64,000 bases of DNA, taken from positions 62,001 through 126,000 of the forward strand of contig CAYLVB010000011.1 of the NCBI GenBank assembly GCA_964387075.1, in the 5' to 3' direction. The position numbers and the translations under genes are program-made. Each line of letters begins with the position of its first letter. Positions within the stretch are counted from its first letter, which is position 1. The stretch is from PALSA-968 sp964387075. Lineage in GTDB: Bacteria > Bacteroidota > Bacteroidia > B-17B0 > Aurantibacillaceae. Below are positions 51,419-58,738 of this stretch, piece after piece. The notes under the pieces are model-generated. The model did not search any database, was not told the DNA's origin, and saw only the letters and a program-made list of their open reading frames with translations.

Positions 51419-52048
51419 ATGCTCGGCCAACCTTTCATAAAGAGAATTTTCGCGCTTTCGGTTGCTGTGCTTGCTTTTGCTTTTTCGGCCCGGGCGCAGG
51501 ATGAGGTTAACCTGTACCTTTCAAAAACACCCAACGGTTATTTGGTGCACGCTTGTGTGGAGAATGGCGATACCATTCCCTGGATCTGGCTGCCCACCGT
51601 GCCTGTAGAGGGAGAGATGAAGTTCGCCACCAAACGTAAATACCTCGAATGGCAACGCCTGCGCTACAATGTAAAGAAAGTATATCCTTATGCTATTCTT
51701 GCCGCCGCGAAACTGAAAGAATACGATCTTATTCTCGAGAAAATGCCAAACGACAAGGTTCGCGACACATACATGAAGATGTGCGAAAAGGAATTGCAGA
51801 AACAATTTGGCGACGAATTAAAGAACCTGAGCATTAACCAGGGCAGGATTTTGATGAAGCTCATTGACCGCGAAACAGGAAAAACAACGTATCACATCGT
51901 AAAAGAAATGCGCGGAAACTTCCAGGCCTTCATGTGGCAAAGTCTGGCTGTGCTATTCGGCTCCAGTATGAAGCAGGAATACGATGCCAAAGGGGAGGAT
52001 CATCTCATTGAAGTGGCTATTCAGCAAGTAGAGTCAGGACAGTTTTAA
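51419..52048 (+). CDS. DUF4294 family exported protein
   Basis: A 209-residue protein with a signal peptide (1-26) and a DUF4294 domain: GDTIPWIWLPTVPV, KRKYLEWQRLRYNVKKVYPYAILAA, and LIKLIDRETG-like KLIDRETGKTTYHIVKEMRG. The family is confined to Bacteroidota and its role is unknown. It follows accC by about 100 bases on the same strand. Confidence 0.88.
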   Translation: MLGQPFIKRIFALSVAVLAFAFSARAQDEVNLYLSKTPNGYLVHACVENGDTIPWIWLPTVPVEGEMKFATKRKYLEWQRLRYNVKKVYPYAILAAAKLKEYDLILEKMPNDKVRDTYMKMCEKELQKQFGDELKNLSINQGRILMKLIDRETGKTTYHIVKEMRGNFQAFMWQSLAVLFGSSMKQEYDAKGEDHLIEVAIQQVESGQF

Positions 52049-52049
52049 A

Positions 52050-52080
52050 ATGAAAAACCCCTCCTGGTGCAGGAAGGGTT
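52050..52080 (-). terminator. intrinsic terminator of the PepSY-like gene
   Basis: On the minus strand AACCCTTCCTG CACC AGGAGGGGTT (about 52056-52080) forms a stem of 9-10 bp with one mismatch, followed by TTTCATTTT. It lies 22 bases after the PepSY-like stop and between two convergent genes. Confidence 0.7.
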
Positions 52081-52101
52081 ATCTTGGCAAGGTTCTTTCA
52101 A

Positions 52102-52575
52102 TTATTTCTTATCGTCGTCATCTTCGTCTTTCGCTTCAACTGACTTTTTCAGGAAATTTCCTTTGTCGTCGAAGAGCGCGTCGAAATCTTCTTTTCCTTT
52201 TTTGATCTCGCACTCGTAAGTTATAGCACCTCCGGCATCTGTGATCCTGGTTGCTTCAGCGATGTTCCATCCGGCGAAGTTCTTGGCACAATATTCCACA
52301 ACACCGGCAGGTAAGGCTTTGGTTTTGATCTCTGCTTCGTATGCTTTGAAGGTGCCGGCCGGGTCGAAGATCGCTGATGCTTCGTCCTTGTTCCAGTCGA
52401 ACTCGGCCTCGTAGTTGCCGTCCTCTTTCTCCCATTTCTCAACTTTTGCTTTGGGATATTTTTTAGCGAAAGCTTCTTTTACGGCTGCAGGTACTTCCGC
52501 TTCTTTTACTTTCTGGGCGCTGGCGAAGCTGATCACTAAGCTAAGCGCGATGGTGGTGATGATCTTTTTGTTCAT
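52102..52575 (-). CDS. PepSY-like exported protein
   Basis: A 157-residue protein with a signal peptide (1-20) and two PepSY-like repeats: VPAAVKEAFAKKYPKAKVEKWEKEDGNYEAEF and a second that begins PAGVVEYCAKNFAGWNIAEA and ends in GAITYECEIKKGKEDFDALFDDKG, the strand-helix pattern of the BLIP-like fold. It ends in an acidic EAKDEDDDDKK tail. These small periplasmic proteins are common in Bacteroidota, probably bind or inhibit other proteins, and have no known partner here. Confidence 0.85.
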   Translation of the reverse strand: MNKKIITTIALSLVISFASAQKVKEAEVPAAVKEAFAKKYPKAKVEKWEKEDGNYEAEFDWNKDEASAIFDPAGTFKAYEAEIKTKALPAGVVEYCAKNFAGWNIAEATRITDAGGAITYECEIKKGKEDFDALFDDKGNFLKKSVEAKDEDDDDKK

Positions 52576-52661
52576 GTGTTTTGTGTGTTGAAGGGTTAAA
52601 ATTTTTATTGTTATTTACAGATACAAAGCTAGGCCCGCATTCTAAAGCAAATCTGTTGTCG

Positions 52662-53924
52662 CTACGGCGATAATAAAATACTGAAAATGTGCATATTATG
52701 CTTGTATTCGTAGGCTACCTTAAAGCCATAGATATCTGCAATGCTTTTTACGATAGACAGTCCTAATCCTAAAGATTCCATTGAAGCATCGTTCTTTTTG
52801 AAGCGTACAAAAAGATCTTCAGAAGAAATGGTCAAAGCGGTTCCCGAATTGGATATGGTCAATTGCGCATCATCCAGTGCAACCAAAACAGTTCCGCCAT
52901 TTTTGTTGTGCCTGAACGCGTTCTGAATAAGATTGCTCACCAAAAGCTCGGCCAGCACGGGGTTCATTTTCACCGAAGTGCTCCCTGTGAATTTAGCCTC
53001 CGCTGTAATTTTCTGCTCCCCGTAAATATCGGCGTAGGTTTCCAGTGCCTTTTCCACCAGTTCTTTAAAATTATTTTCTCTCTCTTCTTTGAACTGTTTA
53101 TTCTCGATCTTGGTTAGAAGCAACAGGGCCTTGTTCAACGAGGAGATCTTTTGGACCGAATTTTCGATCCCTTGTACTAATTCCAGCTCTTCAGCGCCCA
53201 GCTTTTTTGATTGAATGAGCAATTCGAGCTTGGTCTTTATAACAGCAAGAGGTGTCTGTAATTCATGTGAAGCATTTTCCGTGAATTCTTTCTGCCTCCC
53301 GTAATCCAAAAGTATCTTCTGCGTCATTTTATCCAACGCTGCATTCAGCTGTTTGAATTCTTTTATAGAGGAAGGATCGAATCTTATCTCATTTTGCGTA
53401 TGAATGTCGTAGGCTTCCAGCTTTTTCAGGGTGCTGTAAAATGGCTTCCACAAAACCCGTGAAGCAATTAAATTCAGCATTAAAAAAGTAACCAACAAAA
53501 GCCCGAACACAAGTGTAAAACAGTACAGCAGTCCTTCTTTCAATTCTTCTTCCTCCAGGCCGGGCTTACAAACAGTTATAAGGTAATGCCTGCCATTATG
53601 GAAGAAATACGAACGATGCACTCTGTAATCCAATTCTCCTTCTTCTAGTTTATCGTAAACAATAGTATCCGAAAAACTATTGATCTTTTGCGCTCCCGGT
53701 ATGACAACAATACTTGTCAAGCTATCGCCACGCAGGTAGAGATCCTTCGTGCTGCCCAGCGAACGAACCAAATTCTCCATGTTCTGTTTTTCACGATACA
53801 ATGCTTCGTCTGTTCCATCCTTCACTTCCTCTCCGATCGTATCAATAGCATACCAGCATGCCAGCGCCAGCAAGGGAATGCTCACTAAAAGATACAAAAG
53901 AGTGGTTCGTGTAATTAACTTCAC
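52662..53924 (-). CDS. sensor histidine kinase
   Basis: A 420-residue HisKA/HATPase kinase. Two membrane helices (about 7-27 and 135-155) flank a periplasmic sensor of about 105 residues. The H box is FTENASHELQTPLAVIK (H220), the N box is LLVSNLIQNAFRHNKNGG and the G2 box is SLGLGLSIVKSIADIYG. It should phosphorylate the response regulator whose stop codon directly precedes its GTG start (53922-53924). The stimulus is unknown. Confidence 0.92.
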   Translation of the reverse strand: MKLITRTTLLYLLVSIPLLALACWYAIDTIGEEVKDGTDEALYREKQNMENLVRSLGSTKDLYLRGDSLTSIVVIPGAQKINSFSDTIVYDKLEEGELDYRVHRSYFFHNGRHYLITVCKPGLEEEELKEGLLYCFTLVFGLLLVTFLMLNLIASRVLWKPFYSTLKKLEAYDIHTQNEIRFDPSSIKEFKQLNAALDKMTQKILLDYGRQKEFTENASHELQTPLAVIKTKLELLIQSKKLGAEELELVQGIENSVQKISSLNKALLLLTKIENKQFKEERENNFKELVEKALETYADIYGEQKITAEAKFTGSTSVKMNPVLAELLVSNLIQNAFRHNKNGGTVLVALDDAQLTISNSGTALTISSEDLFVRFKKNDASMESLGLGLSIVKSIADIYGFKVAYEYKHNMHIFSILLSP

Positions 53925-54602
53925 CTAATCTGTCTTAAAATTGTAACCTATCCCGTAAATGGTCTGCACATAATCCCTGCAGCCTTTTTCGGTGAGCTTC
54001 TTTCTGAGGTTCTTTAAATGCGTGTAAATAAAATCGTGGCTGTCGGCCTGGTCGGCATGATCGCCCATCAAATGCTCGGCAATAGAACTCTTAGAGACCA
54101 CGCGGTTCTTATTACTTATAAAATACAGCAGCAGATCATATTCCTTGCTGGTGAGGCTTACTTCTTCGCTCTTCACTTTCACGCGATGTTCTTCCGGCAA
54201 AATAGTGATCTCATTCACTACGATCGACTGGTTCCCGTCAAAATTCCTTCTGCGTATCAAAGCTTTTATCCTCGCGTTCAATTCACTTAAATGAAAGGGT
54301 TTCGGCAAATAATCATCAGCGCCGAGGTCGAGCCCGGCAATTTTATCGTCTAACGAGTTCTTCGCGGAGATGATGATGATGCCCGCCTTCGAATTAGTAT
54401 TTTTTAACTGTTTTACAATATCCAGGCCGCTGCCTTTTGGAAGTGTAATATCTACCAGCACGCAATCGTAGTCATAATCTGCTGCCTTTACAGAAGCTTT
54501 CAGGTAGTCGTCGGCCGACTCCACCACATAACCCTCCTGATAGAGGAATTGCTTGATGGACTTTCTCAATTCGGGCTCGTCTTCTACCAATAGGATCTTC
54601 AT
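53925..54602 (-). CDS. OmpR-family response regulator
   Basis: A 225-residue regulator. The receiver domain has D8/E7, phosphoacceptor D51 (CVLVDITLPKGSGLDIV), T/S and K in IIIISAKNSLDDKIAG and DYLPKPFHLSEL. The winged-helix DNA-binding domain follows (VNEITILPEEHRVKV, LTSKEYDLLLYFISN, VQTIYGIGYNFKTD). It pairs with the histidine kinase encoded immediately downstream. The target genes are unknown. Confidence 0.93.
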   Translation of the reverse strand: MKILLVEDEPELRKSIKQFLYQEGYVVESADDYLKASVKAADYDYDCVLVDITLPKGSGLDIVKQLKNTNSKAGIIIISAKNSLDDKIAGLDLGADDYLPKPFHLSELNARIKALIRRRNFDGNQSIVVNEITILPEEHRVKVKSEEVSLTSKEYDLLLYFISNKNRVVSKSSIAEHLMGDHADQADSHDFIYTHLKNLRKKLTEKGCRDYVQTIYGIGYNFKTD

Positions 54603-54722
54603 AGTATAAAGATAAAGCTTTAATTCTGAAGCTAATCTGAAGGAATCCTGTTTTTAAGCGCCCTTGGCCTAACTTTTGCCATACCAAAGCGGGCCATAGG
54701 GCCGTTATTAAAGCAAAGAATC

Positions 54723-55061
54723 ATGGAAACACAAATTCAATCACTCCACTTCCACCACAAACGCGGATTGGAGAATTTTATCAGGGAAAAGATGGACAAG
54801 TTAGATGAGTTGTTTGACCGGCTCGAAGCCAGCAAGGTCATTCTGAAATTGGAAAATAGTCGCTCGAAACAGAACAAGACCGCGGAGGTGAGCATGCGTA
54901 TGCCGGGCATGCGTTTGTTTGCGCAAGATCGCTCAAGCACTTTTGAGGAGGCGGTCGTAAACGCGATCAACGAGATCAAGAAACAGATCGCTAAACACAA
55001 GGACAAACTTTTTAATGTTAGCCCTAACGGGAAAGAAGTGAGTGAAACTTCCGCCTCGTAA
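54723..55061 (+). CDS. hpf: ribosome hibernation promoting factor (HPF/RaiA family)
   Basis: A 112-residue short HPF/RaiA-like protein: SLHFHHKRGLENFIREKMDKL, ASKVILKLENS, ERMR-type AEVSMRMPGMRLFAQDRSSTFEEAVVNAI and IKKQIAKHKDKL. It binds the 30S subunit in the decoding channel and inactivates ribosomes in stationary phase. It lacks the C-terminal domain of the long form, so it would act as a short HPF or RaiA. It is transcribed divergently from the two-component genes. Confidence 0.9.
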   Translation: METQIQSLHFHHKRGLENFIREKMDKLDELFDRLEASKVILKLENSRSKQNKTAEVSMRMPGMRLFAQDRSSTFEEAVVNAINEIKKQIAKHKDKLFNVSPNGKEVSETSAS

Positions 55062-55082
55062 GGAAAAACAAACAAATAGTGT

Positions 55083-55109
55083 AAAAGCGAATCAAAAGTT
55101 CGCTTTTTT
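55083..55109. terminator. bidirectional terminator after the hibernation factor gene
   Basis: AAAAGCGAA (55083-55091) and TTCGCTTTT (55099-55107) form a 9-bp stem with a 7-nt loop. T runs follow on both strands (TTTTTT on plus, TTTT on minus), so it can end both the hibernation factor and the cyanophycinase transcripts. Confidence 0.8.
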
Positions 55110-55129
55110 CATGCGGGCTCCATAGACCT

Positions 55130-55942
55130 TTAGGGATTTGGCATCAGGATCTTCCTTGAGATAATGGAGAAGCATTTACCGGGGCCGATAATATGCATTT
55201 TTAATCCAACTATCGTTAAGGGATCTCCATCGTATACTTCGGTCAGGTCAGAATATTCTATCTCTGTGCCGTCTACAATAACCACTAAGCCTGTACCTAC
55301 AACCTCGAGTCTTTCTCCTTCATGGATGACCACACCTGTATTAGTGCTAAGCCCGAGTCCCAGAACGCCCGGATTGTAAGCTACGGTTTGTATCACGCGG
55401 CCAAAACGACCTCTATCTGTAAAATGAGTATCAATGAAAACACTATTGATAAGATCAAGTCCGTTGGTTAGTTGCAATTCTCCCTTAATCAAGGCGTCCT
55501 GGCTGCTTCCCGAGATGATCATCGTGTTTGACATGGCGGCTGCTCCGGCGCTGCTTCCGGCTACAATGAATTTCAGCTCTTTATAATATCTTTTTTTTAT
55601 TTCGGCTATCAGCAAAGTGCCGCCCAGTAAGCTGGTTAAACGTAACTGGTTGCCGCCGCCAATCAATATAATTTCACAATCTTGTACTTTTTTAATATTC
55701 TCCTCAGAATCAGCTTCCAGGCGTTGGTTAAAATGAATGAATGAAACATGCTTTTGACCAAATTCACGGGCGAAACGTGTGTGTTTCTCCTTCGCATTAT
55801 GTTCATCAGAATCGGCTACAGTGATGTAACAGATCTTGGGGTGTGTTTTGCCGCTTTCTTTGAGGATGCGGTCCATGATCAGTGCGTCATCATTGCCTCC
55901 GCCGATGGGAATTAAGATCCCCTTGGGTTTTATAATTTTCAT
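55130..55942 (-). CDS. cyanophycinase
   Basis: A 270-residue S51-family serine peptidase. The nucleophile motif is AGSSAGAAAM (S131), GIL-PIGGGNDDALIM begins the fold, DTHFTDRGRFGRV is the conserved active-site loop, and GLGLSTNTGVVIHEGE precedes the C-terminal strands. Cyanophycinase cuts the Asp-Arg polymer cyanophycin to beta-Asp-Arg. No cyanophycin synthetase or isoaspartyl dipeptidase gene is in the window, so either the polymer is imported as food or the synthetase is elsewhere. There is no signal peptide, which favours intracellular use. Confidence 0.9.
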   Translation of the reverse strand: MKIIKPKGILIPIGGGNDDALIMDRILKESGKTHPKICYITVADSDEHNAKEKHTRFAREFGQKHVSFIHFNQRLEADSEENIKKVQDCEIILIGGGNQLRLTSLLGGTLLIAEIKKRYYKELKFIVAGSSAGAAAMSNTMIISGSSQDALIKGELQLTNGLDLINSVFIDTHFTDRGRFGRVIQTVAYNPGVLGLGLSTNTGVVIHEGERLEVVGTGLVVIVDGTEIEYSDLTEVYDGDPLTIVGLKMHIIGPGKCFSIISRKILMPNP

Positions 55943-56185
55943 ATCTTAAAGGGTTGGCTGTAACTTATGCAAAAGTAACCTGCGATCCACCTTTTAATTT
56001 TTCTTTTCGTTCAAAAATGATTTTGTATCGCCGATGCGCCGCATGTTTTTTATACCTGTATGACTATACTTTTTAGCCAACTGGCGTTTAATTCTTCAAT
56101 TCGCTTTTTTCACTGGTATTTTTGCATAATTAAAATTTATCTTAGGGCTACAAAAAAAAGTAAAAAGGTAACGAAGGATAGCTCC

Positions 56186-56692
56186 ATGGAGCGTTCCTCG
56201 CTTATGGAATTATTTAAGAATGAATTAAAGGATATCTATTGGGCAGAGAAGGCGCTGACTAAAGCGCTACCGAAAATGGCGAAAAAGGCAACTTCACCGA
56301 AGTTGATGGAAGCCCTGGAGAACCATTTAAGGGAAACCGAAGGTCAGGTTAAAAAGGTGGTAGAGGTTTTTAAGCTCCTCGAAAAAAGGCCGATGGCTAA
56401 GAAATGTGAGGCCATGGCGGGACTTATCAAAGAAGGAGAAGAGATCATCAAGGATACCGAAAAGGGTCCTCAACGTGATGCGGCCATTATTTCTGCTGGC
56501 CAGAAAGTAGAGCACCACGAGATCGCTTCGTATGGAACATTGCGCACCTTCGCCAATACGCTGGGTCTTGAAGAAGTGTCCTCCATTTTAGAAGAAATAC
56601 TGGAGCAGGAAAAGAGCGCCGACAAAAAACTGACCGAAGTAGCAGAATCCGCTATCAATGTAGAGGCCGCTGAGGAGGAAGCGGGAGAATAA
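56186..56692 (+). CDS. DUF892 (YciE/YciF-like) ferritin-fold protein
   Basis: A 168-residue four-helix ferritin-like protein of the YciE/YciF family (SLMELFKNELKDIYWAEKAL, EGQVKKVVEVFKLLEKRP, DAAIISAGQKVEHHEIASYGT, SILEEILEQEKSADKKL). The family is stress-linked and may bind iron, though some usual metal ligands are hard to assign. The first ATG in frame within the fold is at 56186. Upstream codons 56148-56185 read R-A-T-K-K-S-K-K-V-T-K-D, resembling the lysine-rich MATKK starts of relatives with AGG in place of ATG, so the start may have been lost. Confidence 0.82.
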   Translation: MERSSLMELFKNELKDIYWAEKALTKALPKMAKKATSPKLMEALENHLRETEGQVKKVVEVFKLLEKRPMAKKCEAMAGLIKEGEEIIKDTEKGPQRDAAIISAGQKVEHHEIASYGTLRTFANTLGLEEVSSILEEILEQEKSADKKLTEVAESAINVEAAEEEAGE

Positions 56693-56762
56693 ATAAATTT
56701 GGAAGGAAAAGAAAAGCGCACGGTTTGGCCTGGGGGCTTTTTACTTTCAATAGGGTGACAAA

Positions 56763-56918
56763 CAAAAAACCCCGCCTACGGCGGGGTTACAGTGGTACCA
56801 ATGGGGGAAAGGTCGTATTATGACGTCGAGGATTTTCATAAAATTCTCGAATTTACAGGACTTTTAGAGCCTTTTTCCGATTGATAAATTTCTTCAAAGA
56901 ACCCCCAGTTTGGGCTTC
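56763..56918 (-). ncRNA. candidate structured small RNA
   Basis: Between the DUF892 gene and the mobile element there is no gene, yet there is structure. A long-range stem of 10 bp (56798-56807 with 56902-56913, 2-nt bulge) closes a domain that holds a hairpin at 56826-56850. On the minus strand TTG (56951-56953) and TACCTTTA (56924-56931) form a promoter-like pair with the ideal 19-bp spacing, and a 9-bp GC-rich hairpin at 56768-56788 followed by six T is an intrinsic terminator, for a transcript of about 150 nt. A plus-strand terminator at 56961-56984 and a G-U pair in the hairpin leave the other orientation open. Confidence 0.45.
56764..56788 (-). terminator. intrinsic terminator, minus strand
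   Basis: Stem AACCCCGCC (56768-56776) / GGCGGGGTT (56780-56788), 3-nt loop, with six T following on the minus strand (56764-56769). No protein gene lies upstream of it on this strand before 58.7 kb, which is the main argument for a small RNA here. Confidence 0.88.
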
Positions 56919-56923
56919 GGGTA

Positions 56924-56953
56924 TAAAGGTAGAAATCTTAGAGATTTTAGCAA
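56924..56953 (-). promoter_or_regulatory. promoter-like boxes with internal dyad, minus strand
   Basis: TTG, 19 bp, TACCTTTA on the minus strand. Between the boxes AAATCT-AGATTT forms an inverted repeat (6-bp arms, 3-nt spacer, about 56933-56947), which could be an operator. Confidence 0.5.
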
Positions 56954-56960
56954 ATAATTA

Positions 56961-56984
56961 AGGGGCAATTTTGCCCCTTTTTTT
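56961..56984 (+). terminator. intrinsic terminator, plus strand
   Basis: AGGGGCA / TGCCCCT stem (56961-56967 / 56972-56978) with a 4-nt loop, followed by seven T. It could end read-through from the DUF892 gene or a plus-strand small RNA. Confidence 0.8.
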
Positions 56985-57090
56985 AATTCTGTGCGTTTGA
57001 TTTCCTTTAAATGGGTATAAGCTTCACTTTTCAATTTTTTCATGGAGAAATCGGTAATTCCGAGTAAGTTTCTGTCTTAATAACAAAAAA

Positions 57091-57288
57091 ATGGAAAAAT
57101 TACCACTAAAGAAGTACAAGTCTATCCTTGAGAAGGATGGACTAAAATATACCGATAACGAGGTATTAAGCACAATTGAATTCCTTTATTTAATAGCGGA
57201 CTTAGATTACGAAATATACTCTAAGCGCCAGCAAAGGGAATTAGAATTTAGCAAATCAAAAGAAACCCTTAAAACTGAAACGGCATGA
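57091..57288 (+). CDS. small protein coupled to the serine recombinase
   Basis: A 65-residue protein (LPLKKYKSILEKDGLKYTDNE at its start, rich in charged residues, helical) whose last four bases overlap the recombinase start codon (ATGA). Comparable small proteins are seen just ahead of serine recombinases in Bacteroidota elements. A role as recombination directionality factor or transcription regulator is possible but not shown. Real by its tight coupling and its coding character. Confidence 0.75.
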   Translation: MEKLPLKKYKSILEKDGLKYTDNEVLSTIEFLYLIADLDYEIYSKRQQRELEFSKSKETLKTETA

Positions 57289-58733
57289 AAAAGGCGATCA
57301 TTTATATCAGAGTTTCAACTGATGAGCAAGCAGATAAAGGTTATTCTTTGAAACATCAAGAAGAATATTTGAGCAAGTACTGTGAAATTCAATCAATTCA
57401 GACAGTTGATCTATTTCGGGAGGATTATTCAGCAAAGACATTTAACCGACCGGAATTTAACCGGCTTTTAAAGAAGTTAAAAGATAAAAAGTTGAAGGCT
57501 GATTTAATAATCTTTACAAAATGGGATAGATTTTCACGTAACGCCCCGGATGCTTACGCAATGATTAAGACATTGCATGGTTATGGAATTGAGCCTCAAG
57601 CAATCGAGCAACCTTTGGACATGGGTGTTCCTGAAAATAAAATTATGCTTGCTTTCTATTTAGCTGCTCCTGAAGTTGAAAACGACAGGCGTGCATTGAA
57701 TGTTATTGTTGGTATGCGAAGAGCTAAAAAAGAAGGTAGATGGATGTCAACTGCTCCAAAAGGCTATGATAATAAAACAGATGAATTTGGCAGAAAATAT
57801 ATTGCCCCCAACAATTATGCACCAATAATCAAATGGGCATTTGAAACTTTAGCGACTGGTTGTTATAGCGTAGAAGATATTCGAAGACAATGCAATGATC
57901 AAGGTTTTGAATTTAAAAAAAGTACTTTTTATGAAATATTTAAGAACCCTGCATACTATGGGAAAATCTTAATTTCTGCATATAAAAATGAAGAAGAACA
58001 ATTAGTTCAAGGAAAACATGAACCAATTATTTCAGAGGAATTGTTTCAAAAAGTGCAAGAAGCTCTAAGTCCCAAGCGATTCAAACTTTCCTATTCAAAA
58101 TGCGTCAGAGAGGAAATTCCCTTGCGTGGATTTCTAAGTTGCCAGCAATGTGGCAAAAAATTAACCGGGAGTGGTTCAACAGGTGGAAGTGGGATTAAGC
58201 ATTACTATTATCATTGCTCAGGAGGATGCAAAGAAAGAATTAAGGCAAATGAATTAAATATGGTATTTTCTGAACGTCTCAATGCATTTAAATTTAGAGA
58301 TGATGTAAAAGAAATCTATCATGAAATTCTTATTCAAAACTTCAAACGAAGAGAATTAAAAAAGAACGTAAACTCTCAAATACTACAGGCAGAAATAAAA
58401 AAAATTACAGATCGATTAGAACGTGCGCAGCAAATGATGCTTGATGGAAACCTTGGGGTTAATGAATATAAAGAAATAAAGGATACTCTTGTATTAAAAA
58501 CAGAAGAGCTAAAGAAAAACCAATTGGCAATTGACGAGCAAGAACTAAATTACCGAAGTTACTTTAGAAAAGAATTTAATGCTTTAAACAAACTAGGTGC
58601 GATTTTCTTGAAGTCTAATGTATATCAACAACAGCAGTTAGTCCAATTATTAATTTTCAATAAAATGAAATACTCCAAAGGAAAAATGATGAGTGTTGAA
58701 TTGAAACCATTTATTAAAAAGATGACAGAATAG
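57285..58733 (+). CDS. large serine recombinase
   Basis: A 482-residue serine recombinase. The N-terminal catalytic domain has YIRVSTDEQADKGYSLKHQ with nucleophile S11, and TKWDRFSRNAPDAYAMI. A recombinase domain follows (about 170-265, GYDNKTDEF, STFYEIFKNPAYYGKILIS), a zinc ribbon (CQQCGKKLTG ... YYHCSGGC, about 290-325) and a C-terminal coiled coil. It should insert and excise the element at a specific att site without a tRNA target. Translation is coupled to the 65-residue protein upstream. Confidence 0.95.
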   Translation: MKKAIIYIRVSTDEQADKGYSLKHQEEYLSKYCEIQSIQTVDLFREDYSAKTFNRPEFNRLLKKLKDKKLKADLIIFTKWDRFSRNAPDAYAMIKTLHGYGIEPQAIEQPLDMGVPENKIMLAFYLAAPEVENDRRALNVIVGMRRAKKEGRWMSTAPKGYDNKTDEFGRKYIAPNNYAPIIKWAFETLATGCYSVEDIRRQCNDQGFEFKKSTFYEIFKNPAYYGKILISAYKNEEEQLVQGKHEPIISEELFQKVQEALSPKRFKLSYSKCVREEIPLRGFLSCQQCGKKLTGSGSTGGSGIKHYYYHCSGGCKERIKANELNMVFSERLNAFKFRDDVKEIYHEILIQNFKRRELKKNVNSQILQAEIKKITDRLERAQQMMLDGNLGVNEYKEIKDTLVLKTEELKKNQLAIDEQELNYRSYFRKEFNALNKLGAIFLKSNVYQQQQLVQLLIFNKMKYSKGKMMSVELKPFIKKMTE

Positions 58734-58738
58734 AATTC

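Noticed and set aside
57000..57090. Attachment core of the mobile element
   Set aside because: A core can only be called from the matching right end, which is not in the window.
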